A DNA stretch of 64,000 bases, taken from Bradyrhizobium sp. CCBAU 53338 (GTDB lineage: Bacteria; Pseudomonadota; Alphaproteobacteria; Rhizobiales; Xanthobacteraceae). The DNA lies in the NCBI RefSeq assembly GCF_015291665.1, contig NZ_CP030048.1:5332001-5396000 (forward strand), given 5' to 3'. A program made the position numbers and the translations under genes. Position 1 is the first letter of the stretch. Each line of letters starts with the position of its first letter. Below the pieces are notes generated by a model. The model did no database searches, was not told where the DNA came from, and saw only the letters and a list, made by a program, of their open reading frames with translations. Below, piece by piece: positions 30,354 through 39,125 of the stretch.

Positions 30354-31337
30354 CTATTCAATGACCTCGTCGGCAAGTGCCAGCAATGTCGGCGGAATTT
30401 CAAGCCCTGTCGCCTTGGCCGTCTTGAGATTGATCACCAGAGGATAACGGGTCGGCAGCTCGAACGGCAGGTCGCCGGGATTGGCGCCATTGAAGATGCG
30501 GGCGACCAGCGCGGCCGCCCGCTCGAAGGATTCCGCGGAATCCGCGCCGTAGGACATCAGGCCGCCATCGCGGGCGAATTCGTCGAATTCATAGATCGCC
30601 GGCAACCTTCGGACAGCGGCAAACTCGAACACGCGCTCGCGGTTGAGAATGGTCAACGCGTCCGCCACCATCAGAATGCCGTCGGGCAAATCGCCGCTCA
30701 TCACTGAGAAGGCTTCGTCGAAATCGTCGGGCTCGCGCACGCCGAGCGCCTGCACGGTCAGTCCAAGCGCCTGGGCCGCCTTCGCGGACGCTTGATAGCG
30801 CATGGTCATGCCAAGGTCGTCCTTGTTCCAGAGCATCGCGACCTTGGTCAGCTTCGGCGATACCTCCTTGAGCAGCGACAGCCGCTTGGCGCTGAGCGTC
30901 GCTGCGACGTCAGAAATTCCCGTGATCTTGCCACCCGGATGCGCCAGGCTCTCGATCAGCCTGGTTTCGACGGGATCACCGACGCCGCTGGCCGCGACAG
31001 TGGCGATGCCGGCCGCCTTGGCGGCCATCGCCGTCGGGTAGCCGATGATCACGATGACATCGACGCTCTTTGCCTTCAGCTCTGCGATCAGAGCGGGCAG
31101 CATGGTGACGTCGCCGAGCGCGCCCCGCGCTTCGAAGGCCAGGTTCTGGCCGAGCCTGAAACCGCGCTCTTCAAGCACCTTGATCAAAATCTTGCCGCCC
31201 CGGCTCTCCGCAGTGACGGGCGCGATCGGCGTTACCGTGCCGACCCGATAGAGGCGACCGGGTGTATCGGCCGTCGCCATGCCCGGCCGCGACAGCGCCG
31301 CCCCGCCAAGCACCGCAAGAAATTCACGTCTCTTCAT
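30354..31337 (-). CDS. Orphan ABC-type substrate-binding protein (ABC_sub_bind), Tat-exported
   Basis: A 327-residue periplasmic binding protein of the ABC_sub_bind type (TrpX/LPxTG-independent group), recognised from GTVTPIAPVTAESRGGKILI, the SVDVIVIIGYPTAMAAKAA strand and MLWNKDDLGMTMRYQ. The N-terminus MKRREFLAVLGGAALSRP has a twin-arginine signal, so it should be exported folded. No permease or ATPase gene is adjacent; instead the sensor kinase follows 54 bp downstream on the same strand. It may present a ligand to the kinase rather than to a transporter, which is inference from position. Confidence 0.85.
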   Translation of the reverse strand: MKRREFLAVLGGAALSRPGMATADTPGRLYRVGTVTPIAPVTAESRGGKILIKVLEERGFRLGQNLAFEARGALGDVTMLPALIAELKAKSVDVIVIIGYPTAMAAKAAGIATVAASGVGDPVETRLIESLAHPGGKITGISDVAATLSAKRLSLLKEVSPKLTKVAMLWNKDDLGMTMRYQASAKAAQALGLTVQALGVREPDDFDEAFSVMSGDLPDGILMVADALTILNRERVFEFAAVRRLPAIYEFDEFARDGGLMSYGADSAESFERAAALVARIFNGANPGDLPFELPTRYPLVINLKTAKATGLEIPPTLLALADEVIE

Positions 31338-31397
31338 CCAACGACCCGTCCAAGCGCATCGACGCTTCAGTCGTCACAATACGGGATAATGCACGAC

Positions 31398-31433
31398 AAA
31401 AAAAAGCGGCAACAGCGATGGCTGTTGCCGCTT
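31398..31433 (-). terminator. Rho-independent terminator of the RND efflux operon
   Basis: AAGCGGCAACAGC (31404-31416) pairs with GCTGTTGCCGCTT (31421-31433) around GATG. On the minus strand the hairpin is followed by a run of eight T (A-run 31398-31405 on the plus strand). It lies 24 bp past the RND pump stop and before the ABC_sub_bind gene. Confidence 0.88.
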
Positions 31434-31456
31434 CGCACGCAAATTGCGCTCTCGCG

Positions 31457-34400
31457 TCAGGTCGTCCGCAGCGCCTTGGCGTCGAGGTCGATCTCGTTCA
31501 CCTGCTTGTTCCGCTCTGAATCGGCGGCTGCGCGATGGTCGGTCGCCAGCACGACGTAAACCGCCGGCAGCACGAACAGGGTGAACAGCGTGCCGATCGA
31601 CATGCCGGCGACGACCACGAGGCCGATCGAGAAGCGGCTGGCCGCACCGGCGCCGGTTGCCGTCAGCAGCGGGATCAGGCCGGTGACCATCGCAGCCGTC
31701 GTCATCAGGATCGGCCGCAGACGGATGCGGGCCGACATCTCGATGGCCGAGCGGCGGTCGAGCCGTTCGTTGACCTGGAGCTCGTTGGCGAACTCCACCA
31801 TGAGGATGCCGTGCTTGGTGATGAGGCCGACCAGGGTGAGCAGACCGACCTGGGTGTAGATGTTCATGGTCGCCACGCCGAAGAACAGCGGGATCAACGC
31901 GCCGACGATCGCCATCGGCACCGAGATCATGATCACGAACGGATCACGCAAGCTTTCGAACTGCGCGGCCAGCACCAGGAAGATGATGATCAGCGCGAAC
32001 CCGAAGGTGATCGCGAGCTGGTTGCCTTCCTGCACGTACTGCCTGGAATCCGCGAGATAGTCGTGGCTGAAGCCCTGCGGCAGCTTCTTGGCCTCGCCCT
32101 CGAGGAAGTCGACCGCGGCGCCGACGGTCACGCCGGGCATCGGCACGGCCGAGAAAGTCGCCGAGTTGAGCTGATTGTAGTGCGTCAGCGAGTTCGGATC
32201 GGTCTTGGTCTTGATCGAGACCACGGTCGACAGCGGGAGCTGCTGTCCGGTGTTGGTCGTCACGTAATAGCCGCCGAGCGATTCCGGCGAGAGGCGCTCG
32301 CCGCGCGGCACCTGCGGAATCACCTGGTACGAACGGCCCTGGAGATTGAAGCGGTTGATGTAGTTGCCGCCGAGCAGGACCGCGAGCGTGGAGCCGAGGT
32401 TCTGCATGTTGACGCCGAGATCCTGCGCCTTGGTGCGGTCGATCGTGACCTCGACGTTCGGCTGGTTATAGGCGAGGTCGCTGTCGGAGACGATGAACAT
32501 GCCGCTCTTGCGCGCGGCGTCCTTCAGCTTCTCCATCTGCTCATAGACGGTCTGAAAGCCCGCGGTGGAGCTGATGACCATCTGCACCGGCAGACCGCCC
32601 GGTCCGCCCGGCAGCGGCGGCAGGTTGAATGCGAACGCCTGCACGCCCTCGATCTTGGAAAGCTCGGCCTGGACCAGCGGCTTCAGCGCGATCGACGAGC
32701 GCTTGCGCTCGTCCCACGGCTTGAGCAGCATGCCGGCGATGCCGCCCTGGGGACCGTTGATGCCGTTCAGCACGAAACGCAGATCAGTCTCGGGGAATTT
32801 CTGGAATTTCTTGTCGAGCTTGTCGCCGTAGAAATCGACATAGTCGATGTTGGCGTATTTCGGCGCCTTGGTCACCGCGAACACGATGCCCTGGTCTTCC
32901 TCCGGTGCCAGCTCTTTCGACGTGTGCATATAGAGGAAGCCGACCAGTCCGAGGATCGTCACGGCGAACAGGCCGGTGATGGCCTTGTAGTCGAGCGAGC
33001 GGTCGAGCCTGCGGCCGTACCAGCGCGTCAGCGCGCCGAACACCCTGTTGACGAGCTTGGCGAAGCGGCCCTCCTCGGTGTTCTTGAGGAGCACCGAGCA
33101 CATCATCGGCGACAGCGTCAGCGCGATCACGCCCGACACGATCACCGAGCCCGCGAGCGTGAAGGCAAATTCGCGGAACAGCGAGCCGGTAAGGCCGCCG
33201 AGGAAGCCGATCGGGGCATACACCGCCGCGAGCGTGATGGTCATCGACACGACCGGACCGACGATCTCGCGCGCGCCTTGCAGCGACGCCTGGACCGGTG
33301 TCTTCCCCTCCTCCAGATGGCGGTGGATGTTCTCCACCACCACGATGGCGTCGTCGACCACGAGGCCGATGGCGAGCACCATCGCGAGCAGGGTCAGCAA
33401 GTTGAAGCTGAAGCCCAACGCCAGCATCAGGGTACAGACGCCGATCATCGACAGCGGAATGGTGACGACAGGAATGACGACCGAACGAAGCGAGGCCAGG
33501 AACAGGAAGATCACCACGATCACGATGAGCACCGCTTCGCCCAGCGTCTTCTCCACCTCGTCGATCGAGGATTGGATGAACTTGGTCGAATCGTAAGCGA
33601 CCTTCATCTTCATCGACGGCGGCAGATTGCGCTCGAGCTCGGGGAACAGCGCGCGCACGCCCTTGACCAGCGTCAGTGGGTTGCCCTGCGGCGTTGCCTG
33701 CACACCGATGAAGATCGCGTGCTCGCCGTTGAAGGCCACGCTCGCATCCGTGCTCTGCGCGGCAAGCTCGACGGTGGCGATGTCCTCCATGCGCACGAAG
33801 CCGCCGTCCTTGGCCTTGACGATCATCTTCTTGAACTGGTTGACGTCGGTCAGGCCCGTATTCGTCGAAACGTTCGAGACGATGAGATAGCCCTTGGTCT
33901 GGCCTGCCGCAGACTGGAAGTTATTGGCCTGGATCGCGGCGGCGACGTCGGCCGGCGAGACGTTGCGGCCGGCCATCTTCACCGGATCAAGCCACAGCCG
34001 CATCGCGAAGGTCTGGCCGCCCAGGATGTCGGCCGACGCGACGCCGTCGACGGTCGACAACACCGGCTGCACCACGCGCGTCAGATAGTCCGAGATCGCC
34101 GAGCCCGACAGCTCCTCGGACGAGAAGCCGAGATACATCACGGCCGTGGTCTGTCCCGTGGTCTTGGTGACGATCGGGTCGTTGGACTCCTTCGGGATCA
34201 GGTATTTGACCGAGTTCGTCTTGGCCAGCACCTCGGTGAGCGCCTGGTTCGGGTCGAAGTTCAGCTTGATGTAGACCTGAATCGTCGAGGTGCCGAGCAC
34301 CGAAGACGAGGTGATGTAGTCCACACCCTCGGCGGAAGCGACCGCCTGCTCGATCGGCGTCGTGATGAAGCCCTGGATCAGGTCCGCCGATGCGCCGGGA

Positions 34401-34552
34401 TAGACGGTCGTGATGTTGATGACCGTGTTCGACAGCTTCGGATATTGCCGGATCGGCAGCACCATCGCCGCGCGCAGGCCGATCAGCAGGATCAGCAGGC
34501 TGACAACGACCGACAAAACCGGGCGCTTGATGAAAATATCAGTAAAGGCCAT
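31457..34552 (-). CDS. RND multidrug efflux permease (AcrB/MexB family, HAE1)
   Basis: A 1031-residue inner-membrane proton-driven exporter. It starts MAFTDIFIKRPVLSVVVSLL with helix 1, and the TM4 proton-relay pair is seen in GLVVDDAIVVVENIHRHLEEG (near residue 400). The second half repeats the fold with LVLAAQFESLRDPF and a matching TM10 region. The two large periplasmic loops have the porter-domain pattern. It follows the adaptor gene with a 68-bp gap and is the last gene before a terminator. No outer-membrane channel gene is nearby, so a TolC-like protein from elsewhere must complete the pump. Confidence 0.95.
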   Translation of the reverse strand: MAFTDIFIKRPVLSVVVSLLILLIGLRAAMVLPIRQYPKLSNTVINITTVYPGASADLIQGFITTPIEQAVASAEGVDYITSSSVLGTSTIQVYIKLNFDPNQALTEVLAKTNSVKYLIPKESNDPIVTKTTGQTTAVMYLGFSSEELSGSAISDYLTRVVQPVLSTVDGVASADILGGQTFAMRLWLDPVKMAGRNVSPADVAAAIQANNFQSAAGQTKGYLIVSNVSTNTGLTDVNQFKKMIVKAKDGGFVRMEDIATVELAAQSTDASVAFNGEHAIFIGVQATPQGNPLTLVKGVRALFPELERNLPPSMKMKVAYDSTKFIQSSIDEVEKTLGEAVLIVIVVIFLFLASLRSVVIPVVTIPLSMIGVCTLMLALGFSFNLLTLLAMVLAIGLVVDDAIVVVENIHRHLEEGKTPVQASLQGAREIVGPVVSMTITLAAVYAPIGFLGGLTGSLFREFAFTLAGSVIVSGVIALTLSPMMCSVLLKNTEEGRFAKLVNRVFGALTRWYGRRLDRSLDYKAITGLFAVTILGLVGFLYMHTSKELAPEEDQGIVFAVTKAPKYANIDYVDFYGDKLDKKFQKFPETDLRFVLNGINGPQGGIAGMLLKPWDERKRSSIALKPLVQAELSKIEGVQAFAFNLPPLPGGPGGLPVQMVISSTAGFQTVYEQMEKLKDAARKSGMFIVSDSDLAYNQPNVEVTIDRTKAQDLGVNMQNLGSTLAVLLGGNYINRFNLQGRSYQVIPQVPRGERLSPESLGGYYVTTNTGQQLPLSTVVSIKTKTDPNSLTHYNQLNSATFSAVPMPGVTVGAAVDFLEGEAKKLPQGFSHDYLADSRQYVQEGNQLAITFGFALIIIFLVLAAQFESLRDPFVIMISVPMAIVGALIPLFFGVATMNIYTQVGLLTLVGLITKHGILMVEFANELQVNERLDRRSAIEMSARIRLRPILMTTAAMVTGLIPLLTATGAGAASRFSIGLVVVAGMSIGTLFTLFVLPAVYVVLATDHRAAADSERNKQVNEIDLDAKALRTT

Positions 34553-34620
34553 CGCGGCGATCTCGATTTCTTTGTCTCAAGAAACGTGACCCGGCCAAGC
34601 CGGATCACGTGAGTGTCTTG

Positions 34621-35820
34621 TCAGTAGCGCGGCGGCTGCGCAGGGATCTGCGGAGCGGGGTCGGTCGAGATCGCGACAGCAGCGCCCGACTGCAGCTTGA
34701 GCTGGCCGACGGCGACGACCTTGTCGCCCACCTTCAAGCCCTTGATGATCTCGACGCGGCCATTGACCCGGTTGCCGGTCTGCACGAACGTGCGCACCGC
34801 GTTCAGGCTGGTCTTGCCGTCCTCTCCCTGCTTCTCGGTGATCACGAACACGGAGTCGCCGTACAGCGTGTAGTCGACGGCCGTCTCCGGAACGGTGATC
34901 ACAGCCGGCTTGTCCGGCAGCACCACCGTGGTGGTCACGAACATGCCCGGCTTCAGGATCTTCTCGGGGTTGGCAATCGTTGCCTGCACGCGAATGTTGC
35001 GCGTGTCGGCGGCGATCTGCGGCTCGATCGTGGTGATCTTGCCGTCGAAGGTACGGCCCGGATAGGCGTCGACCTTCAGCCGGACCGACTGGCCGACCTT
35101 GAGGCTGGCCGAATCCTTCTCCGTCACCGTGAAGTTCGCCCATAGCTGCGACAGATCGGTCAGCGAGACGATCGCCGTGCCGGCCGTCAGATACTGGCCA
35201 ACCTCGACCTTGCGGACGCCGAGGTCGCCGGAGAACGGCGCGCGGACGAGCTTCTGCGAAATCAGCGCTTCGGTCTTGGCGATGCCGGCCAGCGCCTGGT
35301 CGTAGGCGGCCTGCGCGGAATCGACGGTCGCCTGCGGACCGAACTGGCGCGAGGCCAGTTGCTTGGCGCGATCCAGCGACAGCTGCGCGACTGTTGCCTG
35401 TGCCTTGTAGTTGGCGAGATCGCCCTGATCCGGCGCGTCGAACAGCTGCACCAGCGGCGTGCCGGCTTCGACATGGGTGCCGGGCTCGAACTTGATCTCG
35501 GTGACGCGGCCGTTGACGTCGGCGGTGACGTCGACCTGGTGCACGGCGGCGAGGCCACCGACCGCGGTCAGCAGGTTCGGCACCACCTCGGATTTCGCCT
35601 CGGCCGCACTGACCAGGGTCGGCGGCGGCTTGTTGTTGGCGAAGAACTGCTTGATCATCTGGCCACGGAAATAGTTGAACCAGACGAGGCCACCGACCAA
35701 CGCGGCCAGGAGCGTGCCGACGATGATGAACCAGAGCACCGGGCGGACCGGACGCTTGGGGGCCTTGCTGTCGATCGGTTCGCCCGAAATCTTGTGTTCG
35801 GCTACGATGTTCATTGTCAT
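34621..35820 (-). CDS. RND efflux periplasmic adaptor (membrane fusion protein)
   Basis: A 399-residue adaptor with an N-terminal anchor helix (VLWFIIVGTLLAALVGGLVWF), then the lipoyl/barrel-sandwich half-motifs (VDVTADVNGRVTEIKFEPGTHVEAGTPLVQL and VRAPFSGDLGVRKVEVGQYL, cited by region only), a helical hairpin and a C-terminal beta-barrel. It bridges the pump and an outer-membrane channel. The start overlaps the TetR gene stop by 4 nt, showing co-expression with its regulator, and the RND gene follows 68 bp on. Confidence 0.93.
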   Translation of the reverse strand: MTMNIVAEHKISGEPIDSKAPKRPVRPVLWFIIVGTLLAALVGGLVWFNYFRGQMIKQFFANNKPPPTLVSAAEAKSEVVPNLLTAVGGLAAVHQVDVTADVNGRVTEIKFEPGTHVEAGTPLVQLFDAPDQGDLANYKAQATVAQLSLDRAKQLASRQFGPQATVDSAQAAYDQALAGIAKTEALISQKLVRAPFSGDLGVRKVEVGQYLTAGTAIVSLTDLSQLWANFTVTEKDSASLKVGQSVRLKVDAYPGRTFDGKITTIEPQIAADTRNIRVQATIANPEKILKPGMFVTTTVVLPDKPAVITVPETAVDYTLYGDSVFVITEKQGEDGKTSLNAVRTFVQTGNRVNGRVEIIKGLKVGDKVVAVGQLKLQSGAAVAISTDPAPQIPAQPPRY

Positions 35821-36518
35821 GCGCTTTCTGCAATCGCCGTCTTGCCCGCATCCGCGGCCTGATCGCGGCCCAAATGCGAAGCAATTGCGGCGTCGTTAAG
35901 TCCGATACCCCTCAGGAGAAACTCACAAAGCTGCCGCTCCAGATCGTTCGCCCTGCCATAGGCAAGACAGGGCACGGAGGGTAGCCTGGTCAGCGCGGCG
36001 GTGATCACCGTATGATGCGCAAACCAGAACAGGTTGAGCGGTTCACTGCCACAGGCCCGCGCATCGCCGGCGGCGACCGCGCGTTCGAGCGAGGCGACGA
36101 AGACCGCTCCGATCAGCGTCTCGATCTTGGCATATAGCAAACGAGCGAATTCGCCATCATCCAGATGACTAGTGGCCATCAGTCGCAGGCGCTGGGCCTC
36201 TTCCTGGTCGGGGCCGTCGGCGATCAGCAGGAAATGCTGGACCATGCCACGGATCAGTTCGACCAGGGTGGCCGTCGACGGCTCGCGCTCGAGCAGTTCG
36301 GTCAGCGCAGGGTCCGCCTCGCACTCGTCGCTGAGGATTTCGGCATAGAGCGCCGCCTTGGACGGGAAATGCTTGAACAGCAGCGCCTCGGAAATGGCAG
36401 CGGCGGCCGCCACGCTTTTGGTCGTGGTGCCGTTATAGCCGTGTCGGGCAAAGCAGCGTTTCGCGGCTCCGAGGATCAATTGACGCCTCAGGTCGCTCGT
36501 CATACGCAATGAACTCAT
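35817..36518 (-). CDS. TetR family transcriptional regulator of the RND pump
   Basis: A 233-residue TetR regulator. The N-terminal helix-turn-helix reads RCFARHGYNGTTTKSVAAAAAISEALLFKHFPSK (recognition helix near residues 35-55), and the C-terminal ligand region is unlike AcrR in detail. The ATG at 36518 was chosen because the frame before it runs through the operator dyad; a second ATG lies 15 nt downstream. It leads the TetR-adaptor-pump operon, and the operator at 36523-36538 lies 4 bp upstream of the ATG, consistent with tight autorepression relieved by a pump substrate. Confidence 0.9.
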   Translation of the reverse strand: MSSLRMTSDLRRQLILGAAKRCFARHGYNGTTTKSVAAAAAISEALLFKHFPSKAALYAEILSDECEADPALTELLEREPSTATLVELIRGMVQHFLLIADGPDQEEAQRLRLMATSHLDDGEFARLLYAKIETLIGAVFVASLERAVAAGDARACGSEPLNLFWFAHHTVITAALTRLPSVPCLAYGRANDLERQLCEFLLRGIGLNDAAIASHLGRDQAADAGKTAIAESA

Positions 36519-36522
36519 GTTA

Positions 36523-36538
36523 GTGAGTAAGCACTCAC
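36523..36538. promoter_or_regulatory. Operator dyad immediately upstream of the TetR gene
   Basis: GTGAGT-AAGC-ACTCAC is a perfect 6-bp-arm inverted repeat, 4 bp upstream of the TetR ATG (36518). Its sequence resembles TGAGTGAGT-type operators of TetR family efflux regulators. It overlaps the expected ribosome-binding region, so bound repressor would block transcription near the start of the message. Confidence 0.75.
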
Positions 36539-36662
36539 CCACGCCAAAGTCAAGCAGAATGCTGCATCGCAACCTAAGTGCGTGAGAAACCGTTGGAAAT
36601 TGGTCACAGGTTACCGCGGCACGGGCGAACGCCGCCCGCAGGGAGGCAGATCGGGGTGGGCG

Positions 36663-37253
36663 TCAGATTGGCTGGAAGCCGAGGTCGCCGCGGATCCGGT
36701 TGACGATGTAGGTTCCATCCCGGCTCGGCAGGATCCGGTCGACGCTGGCGCTGTCGATCTTCACATTGGCAAACCGGGGCCCCGCCGAGAGGTCGTGGAC
36801 GGCTTTGGCAAAGGCTTCCACCTCGCCCATGGTCGAGATCGCCCGGCTGTCGGCGATGCCGCAGGCTCTGGCAACGCCGACGAGGTCGGCAGCAGCCGAG
36901 GTGTGGCTGGTCTGACCGCCGGTTTCGCCATAGGCCTCGTTGTCGAGCACTGCGATCGAGAGGTTGGATGGCTTCTGCAAGCCGATGGTGGCAAGGCTGC
37001 CCATGCCCATCAGCATCTCGCCATCGCCGGTGATGACCAGCACCGGGAGTTTGGGCTGCGCCAGCGCCAGGCCCAGGCCGATCATCGCAGCCCCGCCCAT
37101 CCCGCCCCAGAGGTAAAAGTTGCGGGCATGATCGCCGGCGGCAGTGATGTCGTTGGTCGAGGCACCGAGGCCACCGATCGCGACGACGTCCTTGCGGTCC
37201 GCAAGCAGCGCGGAGACCACCTGGCGGCGGTCGAGGAGATTGGCCTTGCTCAT
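36663..37253 (-). CDS. Thiamine-diphosphate-dependent decarboxylase, beta-type subunit
   Basis: A 196-residue TPP-binding (C-terminal pyruvate-module) subunit of the split decarboxylases, as in sulfopyruvate or phosphonopyruvate decarboxylase. The TPP/Mg motif is visible as GDGEMLMGMGSLATIG followed by LDNEAYGETGG. The ATG at 37253 overlaps the alpha subunit stop by 4 nt; a longer upstream reading runs through that gene and is rejected. Together with the alpha subunit it should decarboxylate a 2-oxo acid with a phosphonate or sulfonate group; the exact substrate is not evident. Confidence 0.88.
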   Translation of the reverse strand: MSKANLLDRRQVVSALLADRKDVVAIGGLGASTNDITAAGDHARNFYLWGGMGGAAMIGLGLALAQPKLPVLVITGDGEMLMGMGSLATIGLQKPSNLSIAVLDNEAYGETGGQTSHTSAAADLVGVARACGIADSRAISTMGEVEAFAKAVHDLSAGPRFANVKIDSASVDRILPSRDGTYIVNRIRGDLGFQPI

Positions 37254-37792
37254 TTGGTGAAAACCTTGGCGCCGATCAGGCGCTGCGACAGCAGGACGGC
37301 GGTGGGCGTGAGCGCGTTGTAGGCCTGCGCCGTGGCGGCTTCGAGCACAGCCGGCACCTCCGCCGCGTTCGAGGCGCGCAGCACCTTGATGCCGGAGAGC
37401 TCGAGCACGCCCTGCGCGGTCGAGCCCATCGGCACCTGCCACGGATTGAACTCGCCCCATTCGCCGCGCATGGTCACGAGCGTGAGGAACGGAAAGCGCA
37501 GGATCGGGATCAGCGACAGCATGTTGATGCAATTGCCGACGCCGCTCGACTGCATCAGAAGCACGCCGCGCTGGCCGCCGGTCCAGGCGCCGGCGAGCAG
37601 CGCCACGCCCTCCTCCTCCGTCGTCAGCGGAATGCCGCGCATGGTGGAGGAGCCCAGCACGCGCTGGATCAGCTTCGAATGGCCGGCATCGGGCACGTAA
37701 GCTACCTGCCGGACGTCGAAGCGTTGCAAGGTCGCGAAAATATCGTCGGGCCAGCTCGGGGCCGTGTCGGCAGCGTCAGCGCGGGCGTGCAT
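37250..37792 (-). CDS. Thiamine-diphosphate-dependent decarboxylase, alpha-type subunit
   Basis: A 180-residue pyrimidine-binding (N-terminal) TPP subunit. The catalytic Glu that activates the cofactor lies in LTTEEEGVALLAGAW, and QSSGVGNCINMLSL follows, both typical of sulfopyruvate decarboxylase alpha / phosphonopyruvate decarboxylase. It starts the two-gene operon and its stop overlaps the beta subunit. The P450 at 37899 is divergent across a 106-bp gap that also holds a CGCTC-GAAA-GAGCG hairpin (37848-37861). Confidence 0.88.
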   Translation of the reverse strand: MHARADAADTAPSWPDDIFATLQRFDVRQVAYVPDAGHSKLIQRVLGSSTMRGIPLTTEEEGVALLAGAWTGGQRGVLLMQSSGVGNCINMLSLIPILRFPFLTLVTMRGEWGEFNPWQVPMGSTAQGVLELSGIKVLRASNAAEVPAVLEAATAQAYNALTPTAVLLSQRLIGAKVFTK

Positions 37793-37898
37793 TTTCCTGT
37801 CCGGTCGGCTTGCAAATCACGGCATGACTGTAGACGGTGACGTGCAACGCTCGAAAGAGCGAAAACGGCATATCGGGCTTAACCGGCGAGTATGGCGG

Positions 37899-39119
37899 AT
37901 GAACGCAAGTGCGAAAGAATTGGCGGCCAGCTTCGATCTGGCGAAGCTGACGAGCGAATTCTACGACGATCCCTACCCGACTTATCGTGCACTGCGGGAG
38001 AACGAGCCGGTCAAGCGGCTCGCGAGTGGCACCGTATTCCTGACGCGCTACGACGACCTCGTCGCCACCTACAAGAACACGAAGTCGTTCAGCTCCGACA
38101 AGAAGCGCGAGTTCGCGCCGAAATACGGCGACACGCCGCTCTACGAGCATCACACAACCAGCCTCGTCTTCAATGATCCGCCGGCGCACACTCGGGTGCG
38201 GCGCCTGATCATGGGCGCGCTGTCGCCGCGCGCGATCGCCGGCATGGAGGGCGACATCGTCAAGCTGGTCGACGGTCTGCTCGACGCCATCGCCGCCAAG
38301 GGGCATTGCGAGCTGATCGAGGATTTCGCCGCCTCGATCCCCATCGAGGTGATCGGCAATCTGCTCGACGTGCCGCACGAGGAGCGCACGCCGCTGCGCG
38401 ACTGGTCGCTGGCGATCCTTGGCGCGCTCGAGCCGGTCGTGTCGCCCGAGGCGGCCGCGCGCGGCAACAAGGCGGTGACGGATTTCCTGGCCTATCTCGA
38501 AACGCTGGTCGCGCGCCGGCGGCAGAAGCCGGGCAATCCCGATCGTGACGTGCTGACCCGCCTGATCCAGGGCGAAGAGAACGGCGAGCGGCTGACCGAG
38601 AAGGAGCTGCTGCACAACTGCATCTTCCTGCTCAATGCCGGGCACGAGACGACGACAAATCTGATCGGCAACGGTCTCGTGGCGCTCGATCGGAATCCGG
38701 AGCAGAAGCTGCGGCTGATCGACAACCCTGATCTGATCAAGACCGCAGTGGAGGAGATCCTTCGCTACGAAAGCTCGAACCAGCTCGGCAACCGCATGAC
38801 GACCGAGCCGGTCGAGCTCGGCGGCGTGATGCTCGAAGCGGGCACGTCGGTGACGCTGTGCATCGGCGCTGCCAACCGCGACCCCGCGCAGTTTCCCGAT
38901 CCCGAGCGCTTCGACGTCGCGCGCACGCCCAACCGACATCTCGCCTTTGCCACCGGTGCGCATCAATGCGCCGGCATGGCGCTGGCGCGGCTCGAAGGCG
39001 CGATTGCGATCTCGCGATTCCTGGCGCGCTTCCCTGACTATGCCGTCAGCGGCCCGCCGGTGCGCGGAGGGCGCGTGAGGTTTCGCGGCTTCCTGAGCGT
39101 CCCCTGCTCAATCGGCTGA
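37899..39119 (+). CDS. Cytochrome P450 (class I, bacterial soluble type)
   Basis: A 406-residue stand-alone P450. The I-helix motif is NAGHETTTN, the ExxR is EILR and the heme-binding loop is FATGAHQCAG, so the enzyme should be functional. It needs separate ferredoxin and reductase partners; the ferredoxin reductase at 51382-52602 is a possible one, but no ferredoxin gene is in the window. The ATG at 37899 (MNASAKELAAS) was chosen because an earlier in-frame ATG (37764) lies within the divergent alpha-subunit gene. The potassium-channel-like gene follows 6 bp later. Confidence 0.92.
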   Translation: MNASAKELAASFDLAKLTSEFYDDPYPTYRALRENEPVKRLASGTVFLTRYDDLVATYKNTKSFSSDKKREFAPKYGDTPLYEHHTTSLVFNDPPAHTRVRRLIMGALSPRAIAGMEGDIVKLVDGLLDAIAAKGHCELIEDFAASIPIEVIGNLLDVPHEERTPLRDWSLAILGALEPVVSPEAAARGNKAVTDFLAYLETLVARRRQKPGNPDRDVLTRLIQGEENGERLTEKELLHNCIFLLNAGHETTTNLIGNGLVALDRNPEQKLRLIDNPDLIKTAVEEILRYESSNQLGNRMTTEPVELGGVMLEAGTSVTLCIGAANRDPAQFPDPERFDVARTPNRHLAFATGAHQCAGMALARLEGAIAISRFLARFPDYAVSGPPVRGGRVRFRGFLSVPCSIG

Positions 39120-39125
39120 GGCGTG

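Noticed and set aside
31535..34612. Very long plus-strand open frame of about 1025 codons opposite the RND pump gene
   Set aside because: It is antisense to a clear RND gene; its composition is histidine/arginine/aspartate rich and repetitive as in high-GC shadow frames, with no motif.
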